Below, in pieces: positions 56,565 to 64,000 of a stretch of DNA of 64,000 bases. The position numbers were made by a program, and so were the translations under genes. The DNA comes from RPQJ01 sp963706755. GTDB lineage: Bacteria > Pseudomonadota > Gammaproteobacteria > Steroidobacterales > Steroidobacteraceae. The stretch is taken from NCBI GenBank assembly GCA_963706755.1, contig CAVPNH010000016.1:1-64000 (forward strand). The letters are read 5' to 3'. Under the pieces are notes generated by a model. It worked only from the letters and a program-made list of their open reading frames with translations, made no database searches and was not told where the DNA came from. The stretch's first letter is position 1, and the number at the start of each line of letters is the position of its first letter.

Positions 56565-57762
56565 GCCGAGGGAGCGGCCGACGAACCAGTAGACGCCCAG
56601 CGCGAAGAGCCCGACTGTCGAGTAGTCGAGCGCCAGGCGTCGCGCCACGGCCGGTAGCCGCGAACCGGCGATCGCGATGCCGGCGATCACGGCGAGTGCG
56701 AGGACCTGCGCGGCTTCCACGCCGAGATTGAAGGCGAGGAGCGCGGTCAGCAGCCGCGCGCGCGGGATGTCGAGTCCAAGCAGCGCGCCTGCGAATCCCG
56801 CGCCGTGCGCGAGTCCGAATGCAGCAGCCAGCAGCGGTGCGAAACGGCGCGACGTCGGGCCACCCAGTCCACCCGCGCACAGGCCGAAGACGGCCGTGCC
56901 GAGCGACGACGGTCCACGGCAGCCCGGACACGCCCGCAAGCATCGCCGCCAGCGGGATGGCTGCCACCAGCGCAATCGTGATCCAGCCGGCGCGCGGCGC
57001 CGCACGCAACGCGAAGGCTTCGGCCGCCGCGAACGCCACGGTGAATCCGATCAGCGATTCGATCGCGGGCACGTCGGGACGAAGCAGGCCCATGGCGACG
57101 AGCCCAAGCGTCAACGAGTGGCCGAGCGTGAAACCCGTGGCCGCCCAGACGGCTCGCCCGAAGCCACCGGCGAGGAGGGCCAGCGCCGCGACGAACGCGA
57201 GGTGGTCCAGCCCCGAGAGCACGTGCTCGAGGCCGAGGCGGAAGAACGCCGCGAAGTCCGTCGGCGCGGCGTCGCCGTGCCCGCCCACTTCGAACGTGTG
57301 CGAGCGCACGGTCACGAGCACTTCGCGCGACGGGCCGCCGTCGAGGGAGGTGCGGGCATAGTGGACGTGGCTGGGCGAGACCTCGAAGAACGCGCCCATC
57401 ACTACGGTCGCGGGCACATCGGCGAGCGGTCGCGCACAGGTGAACGACAATTCCACGCGCACGTCGCCTCGCACCGCAACGAGCGGCCGGGGACTCGACG
57501 CGGCGCATGGCCGTCCCTCCTGCGCCACGCTCACCGTCTCGCCGAGATGCTTCGCGAGCAGCGTGCCGAGTCCATCGAGCGTCGCGCTCTCGTCGAGCTG
57601 CGTGACCCGCCGTGCGTCGACCTGGAACACGGCGGTCAACGTCGGGCCATTCGCGGCCCAGCTCGAGAACGACTGGCTGCGCGTGTGCGCCGACGCCGGT
57701 CCGCAGGCGACCAGCGCCGCCAGCAGTCCCGCCATGCGCCAGGGCGCGGGAAGCAAGCTCAC
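56562..57762 (-). pseudogene. HupE/UreJ-like membrane protein with exported N-terminal domain, one frameshift
   Basis: Restored length is about 400 residues. The likely start is the GTG at 57762, which overlaps the PpiC stop (GTGA); an ATG at 57735 is also possible. A signal peptide (MAGLLAALVACGPASAHTRS) leads into a beta-rich extracytoplasmic domain of 160 residues, then a HupE/UreJ_2 membrane domain with seven helices: GLEHVLSGLDHLAFVAALAL, FTLGHSLTLGLVAMGLL and, after a frame break near 56910, FGLAHGAGFAGALLGLDI. The His-containing helices are the metal-permease signature. The product may move Ni or another metal, or serve the DUF3604 protein encoded upstream. Confidence 0.78.
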
Positions 57763-58651
57763 GGTCGCGCTGCCGCCTGTGGCACATCCGCCGCATAACG
57801 GATCTTCGCCTTGCGCCGGAGTTCCGCGAGGTAGCGGTCGAGCGCTGCTTCCGTCTGCCGCTTGCGCCATTCCTCGGCGACCAGCTCGCGCACCGTCTCG
57901 AACGGAGGCACGGTGCCGGCGCGCCGCTCGACCAGCAGCACGAACGTCGGCACACCGCCTGACGTCGAGCGGCCCGGCCACGTCGCCGGGCGCGAGCGCG
58001 GTCGCAGCGTCGCGCACCGTGGGGCCGGCGTAGTCGGCGAGCTTCGCGGCTGGCAGGAGCGTGTCGGGCACCAGGACCCGCTTCGGCTCCCGATGCGGCC
58101 GATGCCGCGTCGAAATCCTTTCCCGCATGGAGTGCCGCACGCATTGCCGCGACGGCGGCGGCATCTCGCGAAGGAAAGCTCGCGACCCGCACGCGCAGTT
58201 CCGGTTCGCTCTGCACCAGTTCGGGCCGCTCGGCGTAGTAGCGTCGCAGCTCGGTCTCATCAGGCTCGCGCCCGGCCGCTTCGGCGGACGCGAACTGCAC
58301 CATCGCGTCCACGAGCGACTTGCGCACGGCGAGGTCGCTCGTGCCTAGCCCTAAGTCGAGGCCGCGGCGCACCAGCAGTTCCTCGTCGATCAGGCGCTCG
58401 AGAGCTCGCCGCGCATCGGCAGTCGTGAGCGGCGAGCGCTTGTCGGCAGCGAGCGAGGCCAGTGCCCGCTGGTAGTCGGCACGCGCGATGGCGACGCCGT
58501 CGACCGTCGCGATCGCGTCCGCGTCCGGGCGCCCGAGCCCCGGCTGGCCAAGCGCGCCCCACAGTGCCGCCGCGAGGCCGAGACTCGCCCCTATTGCGAG
58601 CAGTCTGCCGCCGCGCCGGCCGGTGCCCTCGCTGCCGGCGTCCTCAGCCAC
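57759..58651 (-). pseudogene. PpiC/SurA-type peptidyl-prolyl isomerase, membrane-anchored, two frameshifts
   Basis: Restored length is about 297 residues. One N-terminal transmembrane helix (LLAIGASLGLAAALWGAL) is followed by a SurA/PpiC-like chaperone segment: ATVDGVAIARADYQRALASL, ALERLIDEELLVRRGLDLGL and YYAERPELVQSEPELRVRVA. After frame breaks near 58085 and 57960 it continues to PTFVLLVERRAGTVPPFETV and VAEEWRKRQTEAALDRYLAE, typical of the end of a parvulin protein. It should assist folding outside the cytoplasm. The ATG lies within the last codons of the DUF3604 gene (8-bp overlap) and its stop overlaps the HupE-like start. Confidence 0.75.
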
Positions 58652-60903
58652 GCGACCCGGCGGTGGGATGGTAGAGATAGATCGGCGACGACCACGCGCG
58701 CGGCTCCGACGGCGCCGTGCAGTCGCTCTTCCCGCTGCGGTAATCGCCGAAGCAGAGCTTCGCCTTGATGCAGTGCCCCGACGCGTCGCGTTCGCATTGG
58801 ACGGGCTGCGCGTTGATGGTCGGCTGCGACTCCTCGATCGCGCGCACGTAGTAGATCGCGTCGCGCCCGCCGCTGCCGTAGCCCGGGTCGGTGAACGTGA
58901 AGCTGCAGCCGTTCGGGCTGGTCGGGCACTCGTGCACCAGGAACTTGTCCTCGACCAGTCCGTCGAGCGGCTCGCCGGGCTTCGCCTGCGGACGGATCTT
59001 CACGACCTCGATGCGCGTGATCAGGTTGCGGACGTCGGACGGGTTGTCGCACTCGCCGGAGCAGAGCGTCTGGAGACGCCCTGCGTCCATCCCAGCCTTC
59101 GCGAAGTCCGGGCACCCAGGCTTCTGCTTGAAGGAACCAACGGCGCGCACCGTGAAGGTGGGCGATTCCGCCGTCTCGATTTCCCCGCCCATGCGGGCCG
59201 CCTTCCCCGACGACGCATCGCTGGCGTCGAACCAGAGCAGGATCTTGTGTCCCGAGGTCGCATACACCTCGCGGCGCTGCAACGCGTCCCAGATCGCCTC
59301 GCGCGAGCGGCCGGCGGCGTGCACCGCGGCGAGGCCGCCGGTGAGGAAGAACGAGGTCTGGCGCTCGAATTCCGTGAGCTGGAAGCCAGCCATCTTGAGG
59401 AGCTGATCCTGGGGAATCGCGTGCGGGAACGCATCGGCCACGCCCTGGTCGCCGATCAGTCGCACGCGCGACTTCTCGTCCACCGCTCCGCTCGCCTCGG
59501 TGTTCTCGCGCCGGTCGAACTGCTTGTAGCCTGTCCCCGGGCGGGCGCGGTGGTTGTCGGAGGAACCGATGAACCCCCAGCGGAATCGGGTCGGGTGCTT
59601 CGGGTCCTCGTCGAAGCGCGACACCGCGAGGCCGTACTGCACCGACGTGCCCGGCCGGTGGTTGAAGGGCGGCAGGAAGCAGTCCGTGCACTGCCCGGCG
59701 TCGAGCCAGTCCTCGGGCGTCTCGCCACCGATCACGAGGTGGCCTGCGACGCCCATGTTGGCGTAGGCGAGTCGGGCTTCGTCCGCGCGCTTGGCGCACA
59801 CGTCCTGCGCCTGGCCGGTCTTCAGGCAGCGGTCCATGATGATGTCGCCGGCCCGCCAGCAGCTCGGCAGGTAGTTCGCGGATGGCGGCGGGCAGGTCGC
59901 CGACGTTCCGTCGGCGTTCGGCACGACAGGCACCCAGCTCCGGTACTCCTCGGAGTTGCCGTGGCCCGAGTAGATCTCGATCAAGCTGAACCTGCCGGGG
60001 TCTTCGGCAGGGGCGAGGGACTTGTCCCAGGTCGTACCGGCAGGTGTGTAGAAGCCCCAGCTCGACCCGTGCGGGATGATGAGCGGGTTCAGGCCCTGCT
60101 CATCCAGTCGCCGCACGAGTTCGCCCGGCGTCGCGGCCTGCTCGTAGCAGTTCTCCGGCAGCTTGTCCGAACTCAATGCCGGATCGCAGGCCGGAACTTT
60201 CTGGATGTTCTTGATGAAGCGATTGAAGTCGTAATAGTCGGAGCGGTCGGGCAGGTCCTCGAGCGCCAGGAAGGGGGATATGCCCTTTGCGCTGGTGCGC
60301 AATGTCGCGGACGCAACGCCTGCGGCCGCGATCTCGCGCGCGGACACGTCGCCGTCGCCCAGTTTCTCGAAGATGACGTTCTTGTGGCCGTAGTGCTCGG
60401 AAGGCAGGCGGCCCACCTGCGTCCACTCGAAGCCGAGGAACGACACGAGGTCCGGCGAATCTCGGGTTGCCCGCCACCGCCTGGCACTGCCTCATGGCTT
60501 CTTCGTCTCCTTCCATCGCAACGGCGTGCCGGACTCCGCGTGATCGTTGATGGCCCAGAAGTCGAGTCCCGAGCAGTAGCGCGCGAAGTCGCAGGCGTCG
60601 CCGACCGGGTGCACGCCCTGGCCCGCCGAGCATCGGCAGGGCCCAGAGGAAGGCGTCGGTCGAGTAGGTCGTGTGCACGTGCAGGTCGCCGAACAGGATC
60701 TGGTCGGTCTCGCCTGCCGGGCTCGCCGTCGCGGCCGCCTGGCTGCGTGCTGCAATGACGCTGGCTGGAATGGTCTTGCCGGTGATCTCGCCGGCCCCGC
60801 GCTCCGCGCCCAGCCAGCCGTTCTGCGCACCGAACCACCACGCTGCCGCAGCCGCGATTACGATCGGCAGCACGACACCGATCACGAGCATCCGTTTCTT
60901 CAT
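58644..60903 (-). pseudogene. DUF3604 family protein (PHP-like predicted metallohydrolase), exported, frameshifted
   Basis: Restored length is about 750 residues. ATG 60903 starts a signal anchor (MLVIGVVLPIVIAAAAAWWF). LFGDLHVHTTYSTDAFLWAL is a PHP-type metal motif; after two breaks near 60630 and 60490 come FWAINDHAESGTPLRWKE and, after another near 60465, SFLGFEWTQVGRLPSEHYGH. Later blocks are NPLIIPHGSSWGFYTPAGTT, IEIYSGHGNSEEYRSWVPVV, WGFIGSSDNHRARPGTGYKQ and WDALQRREVYATSGHKILLW, all characteristic of DUF3604. Multiple His and Asp residues suggest a metal-dependent hydrolase; the substrate is unknown. It heads a coupled trio with PpiC and HupE-like genes. Confidence 0.8.
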
Positions 60904-61091
60904 GTCGAGCCTCTTGATACGGGGCGGCTACGCCTGGCCCACTGTGGGAACGCGCATCTGACCCTGTCTGCGAATCTACTGCAAGCGCACCGTGACGCCC
61001 GGGCGGGCGCGGGGAGTCCGGCCTGCCCGCCGTGCCGCTGGCGCCGCCCGCGACGCTCGGGCACCCTAGCGGCCCACTTGTGGACCGACAA

Positions 61092-62259
61092 ATGACCGAA
61101 GACCTGCGCCGCCTCGAGCCGTACACGCTGCACGTCTACGACATTTCCTACTTCAGCGGGAAGATGCAGGCGTACCTGGCCTACAAGGGCATCCCGCACC
61201 GCACCCACGAGATCACCTGGCAGGAACTGGTCGATCGTGTCGCGCCCCGGACCGGGCTCGTCGAGGTCCCGGTCGTGGAATGCGCCGACGGGACCTTCCT
61301 GCGCGACAGCACGGCGATGATCGAGTGGTTCGAGCAGCGCTACCGCGAGGCACCGGTGCTGCCGCGCGGATCCCGCGGCGGCATTCCTCTGCCGCCTGCT
61401 CGAGGACTACGCGGACGAGGGCCTCTGGCGTCCCGCCCTCTATTACCGGTGGGCTTTCGCCAAGGATTCCGTGCTCTATTCGCGCCGCTTCACCGAGGAT
61501 TTTCTCTCGTACCCGATGACGCCCGCGGCCGTGCTGCGGCTGACGGTGCGCGACCGGCAGCGGCGAGCCTACGTGCGGGGGGAGGGCATCACCGCGGACA
61601 ACCGCGCGGACGTCGAGCGTCACTACACCGACGAGCTCGCCGACCTCGAGTCGGTTTTCCGCAGGCGCCCGTTCCTGTTCGGGGACCGGCCGAGCCTCGC
61701 CGACTTCGGGTACTTCGCCTCCATGTTCCGGCATTTCGGGATCGACCCGACGCCGTCGCGCATCATGCGCAACACGGCGCCCGCCGTGTACGAATGGGTG
61801 GCCCGGATGTGGAATGCGCGCGCGGCAGGCCTCGGTGGATCCGGGTGGGCACCGCTCGCCGACGGCCTGCCCCAGGGTCTCGAGCCGCTGCTCGGGCGTG
61901 CCGCGCGGCGCTACCTGCCGGTGCTGCACGCAATCGCCCTCGCAGTCGCCGGCCGTCGGGGCCAGTACTCGGTGACCCTGGAAGGCAAGCCGTACTCCGG
62001 GCTCAAGGCCGTGCCGTTCCAGGCCTGGCGACGCAGCGTGCTCCAGCGGGAGCTCGCACAGCTCACCGGGGATGCGGCGGCAGCAGTACGGGCGACCCTC
62101 GCGCGCACGGGTTGCCTCGAATGGCTGGAGCGCGACGGCGTCCTGGAATCAGGCTATGCCGAGGGCGACCGGCTCCCGCTCTGCACGCCGCGCAGGTTCA
62201 GCCCAGCACAGAAGCTGCGCCTGCGTATCTTCGGTACACCGCATCATGCCGAGATCTGA
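61092..62259 (+). pseudogene. Glutathione S-transferase-like protein, one frameshift
   Basis: Restored length is about 388 residues. The thioredoxin-fold start is PYTLHVYDISYFSGKMQAYL, then EVPVVECADGTFLRDSTAMI. After a break near 61375 the C-terminal GST helices follow: FLCRLLEDYADEGLWRPALY, FLFGDRPSLADFGYFASMFR. A last segment of about 120 residues (VLHAIALAVAGRRGQYSVTL and on) is beyond the normal GST length. Removing one base in the GGCGGC stretch before 61380 restores the frame. Substrate unknown. It precedes the MBL-fold hydrolase by 39 bp and may share its transcript. Confidence 0.74.
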
Positions 62260-62298
62260 AATGACTGTCGTACACGACCAGAGCGGGAGCACGCAGAG

Positions 62299-63377
62299 AT
62301 GACTGGACGCCGGATTTCACTGATCGTGCTCGCCGCAGTCGCGCTGCTAGCGGCCGTCGGCTATGTCTTTCGCGCCGACATCAGCCTGCGGGTACTGCAG
62401 AGGGTGGCAGACCGCCGGCTTGCCGCGAACCCGCTCGAGGGACTCGAGGACGGCCTGCACGTCGGCCTGTGTGGAGCGGGTTCGCCCTTCCCGGACAACA
62501 GGCGCGGTGGCCCGTGCACCGTCGTCATCGCCGGGAAGCGCATGTTCCTGGTCGATGCCGGGTCCGGCGCCGCGCGCAGCCTCGCCCGCATGGGATTCAA
62601 CCCCGGGGATATCGAGGCGCTCTTCCTCACTCACTTCCACTCCGACCACATCGATGGCCTCGGGGAGGTGATGCTGCAGCGCTGGGGCGGGGCCGCCCAC
62701 AAGGACCGCTTGCCGGTCTACGGGCCGACGGGCGTCGAAGGCGTGGTGGCGGGCTTCATGCAGGCGTACACGCCGGACAAGTTCTACCGCATCGCCCATC
62801 ACGGCGAGGCGGTGGTGCCGCCTGCCGGCTTCGGCGGCGAGCCGCGCAGCTTCGCGGCCGCGGAACCCGACGGCCGGGTCGTGCTCATCGACGAGCCCGA
62901 GCTGCAGGTCGTGGCGTTTACCGTGAACCACGCGCCCGTGCACCCGGCGGTTGGCTATCGCATCCGCTACAAGGACCGCACCGTGGTGCTGAGCGGCGAC
63001 ACGAGCAAGTGCGCAACCGTGCAGCGCGAGGCCCAGGGCGTCGACCTGCTGGTGCACGAAGCCTTGTCCGTGACGCTCGTCCGCGCGCTCGAGCACAGCG
63101 CTGAAAAAGCGGGGCGGGACAATCTCGCCAGGATATTCGACGACATTCCCGGCTATCACACGACGCCCGAACAGGCCGCCGAGATCGCGCGCGATGCGGG
63201 GGTAGGCTTCCTGCTGCTCAATCACATCGTGCCGGCCCTGCCGATTCCGGGGTCCGAGGCCGCGTTCCTCGGCAAGGCGGGCGAGATCTATGAGGGGAAG
63301 ATGCGGATCGGCGTCGACGGCGATTTCGTCAGCCTGCCCGCGGCTCGAAGGCGATCGAGTTCGGCAACCGGGACTGA
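62299..63377 (+). CDS. MBL-fold metallohydrolase (RNase Z/arylsulfatase-like), C-terminal frame change
   Basis: About 359 residues when ended at 63377. An N-terminal membrane anchor or signal (ISLIVLAAVALLAAVGYVFR) is followed by LCGAGSPFPDNRRGGPCTVV and the zinc motif ALFLTHFHSDHIDGLGEVML, then VVLSGDTSK and HTTPEQAAEIARDAGV, LLLNHIVP. Near 63342 the frame as written slides away from the natural ending GSKAIEFGNRD and would run on to 63687 through the tandem repeat; restoring one G gives the stop at 63377. Family members are periplasmic or cytoplasmic hydrolases with unknown substrates. Confidence 0.82.
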
Positions 63378-63420
63378 TCGCTGCGACCGCAAGGCGAGCA
63401 ACACGGTGGAATGCGGCATG

Positions 63421-63495
63421 AAAGACAGGGGCAGCAATGACAGGGGCAGCAAAGACAGGGGCAGCAAAGACAGAGGCAGCAAAGACAGAGGCAGG
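63421..63495. repeat. Five tandem copies of a 15-bp unit
   Basis: Units start at 63421, 63436, 63451, 63466 and 63481 with consensus AAAGACAGGGGCAGC; unit 2 has AATGAC and units 4-5 have GAGGCA. A 15-bp period keeps every frame open. The repeat lies between the MBL-fold gene and the DsbA-like gene, and unit 2 provides an ATG in the latter's frame. Confidence 0.9.
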
Positions 63496-64000
63496 GTGCG
63501 TTCCGGGGCACTTGAGAGCGGTCATCGCGCGGTCGATCACTGCGTTGCTCACCAGCCCACGCCTGCGCGATGCGCGCCGCGGCCTGGCGTCGGCGAGGCG
63601 GCGCGCGCGCGGCGGCCCGGCCGTTGTTCACTACTTTCACCAGGCCGACGATCCGTATTCGCAGCTGATGCTGCAGGCCCTTCCTGAGCTGGCTGCGAAC
63701 CACGGAGTCCGGCTGGAATTGCACCTGGTTCCGCCACCGGATGACGCCGCCGCGCCCGATCGCGAACGCCTGCAGGCCTGGTCGCGCCGCGATGCACGGG
63801 ACCTTGCGGCCGCAGTCGGCCTCGAGTTCGTTGACCCCGGGCACGAGCCTGATCCCGCCCTCGTCTCGCTGGCCAACCGCGCGCTCGCCGCGGCACTCAG
63901 CGACGGCAGGCCGCTCGAGTCCGCGCTCCGCGCAGCGACGGAGATCGGCGACGCGCTCTGGGGCGGGGACCGGGGAGCGCTCGAGAGTCTTCCCGCCGCC
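63437..64000 (+). CDS. Partial DsbA-family / 2-hydroxychromene-2-carboxylate isomerase-like protein
   Basis: Open to the right edge with no stop. The conserved part reads GGPAVVHYFHQADDPYSQLM, LQALPELAANHGVRLELHLV, PDRERLQAWSRRDARDLAAA and VGLEFVDPG, then LVSLANRALAAALSDGRPLE. This resembles HCCA-isomerase/DsbA-like thioredoxin-fold proteins, which have DDPYS where DsbA has its CxxC. The start is uncertain: ATG 63437 within the tandem repeat (AGGGG five bases upstream) gives a repeat-encoded KTGAA/KTEAA tail, while TTG 63512 would avoid it. Such proteins isomerise aromatic intermediates using glutathione. Only about 188 residues are seen. Confidence 0.72.
   Translation, partial: MTGAAKTGAAKTEAAKTEAGCVPGHLRAVIARSITALLTSPRLRDARRGLASARRRARGGPAVVHYFHQADDPYSQLMLQALPELAANHGVRLELHLVPPPDDAAAPDRERLQAWSRRDARDLAAAVGLEFVDPGHEPDPALVSLANRALAAALSDGRPLESALRAATEIGDALWGGDRGALESLPAA

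Noticed and set aside
56562..57762. HupE/UreJ-like protein as part of a hydrogenase or urease cluster
   Set aside because: No hydrogenase or urease structural or maturation gene is nearby; the coupled neighbours are DUF3604 and PpiC genes.
63421..63495. Tandem repeats as a possible CRISPR array
   Set aside because: The units are 15 bp and contiguous with no spacers; there are no cas genes.

Overview
The window is a GC-rich bacterial chromosome segment, densely coded on both strands. It carries 48 protein genes (several frameshifted or cut by the window edges), and I found no rRNA, tRNA, insertion sequence or CRISPR array. The content (gltBD, OprB porin, FkpA-type isomerase, RlpA, wax ester synthase/DGAT enzymes, alkylsulfatase, REP-type palindromes) fits a high-GC Gammaproteobacterium with a lipid- or alkyl-degrading lifestyle, for example a Nevskiales- or Steroidobacter-like organism. 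This placement is inferred from gene content only.

Left part (1-20.7 kb): a minus-strand run encodes a cupin, an unknown protein, a rhodanese, a membrane protein, an OprB porin and a second outer-membrane protein. It diverges from an AraC-type regulator across an intergenic region with a perfect palindrome and two 21-bp-spaced direct repeats. Then follow an AhpD-like protein, a sulfurtransferase, a GST-like protein, an ICMT-like methyltransferase and a LuxR/MalT-type regulator; the sulfurtransferase, GST and regulator are interrupted by frameshifts. Next come a zinc alcohol dehydrogenase divergent from a class I aldolase, an exported amidohydrolase, a DmeF-like cation exporter, a DUF1295 protein overlapping a YeiH-type transporter, and FkpA.

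Middle (20.9-47 kb): an acyl-CoA carboxyltransferase coupled to a CDP-alcohol phosphatidyltransferase, an alkylsulfatase lipoprotein and PPK2. A compact five-gene redox operon follows: NfnS-like, NfnL-like, 2-oxoacid oxidoreductase alpha and beta, and a 733-residue protein with a C-terminal ferredoxin domain. It converges on the gltB-gltD operon. Then RlpA, an esterase, AlkB, a small cytochrome lipoprotein, a PQQ-dependent quinohemoprotein dehydrogenase and an amidase.

Right part (47.2-64 kb): a tightly coupled minus-strand operon of three WS/DGAT acyltransferases, an acyl-CoA synthetase, an alpha/beta hydrolase and a hemerythrin-like protein, divergent from an iron alcohol dehydrogenase. This set could activate fatty acids and esterify them with alcohols. 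After it comes an overlapping trio, DUF3604 protein, PpiC-type isomerase and HupE/UreJ-like membrane protein, then a GST-like protein, an MBL-fold hydrolase and the start of a DsbA/HCCA-isomerase-like gene beside a 15-bp tandem repeat.

Two families of REP-like palindromes (cores GGGGACATTCCCC and GGTGCCAGGCACC) occupy five intergenic sites, four of them touching stop codons. About nine genes show reading-frame breaks, clustered at 7.2-12.3 kb and 56.5-63.4 kb. Several breaks are repaired on paper by removing or adding one base in a short homopolymer, so uncorrected sequence errors are as likely as real gene decay.
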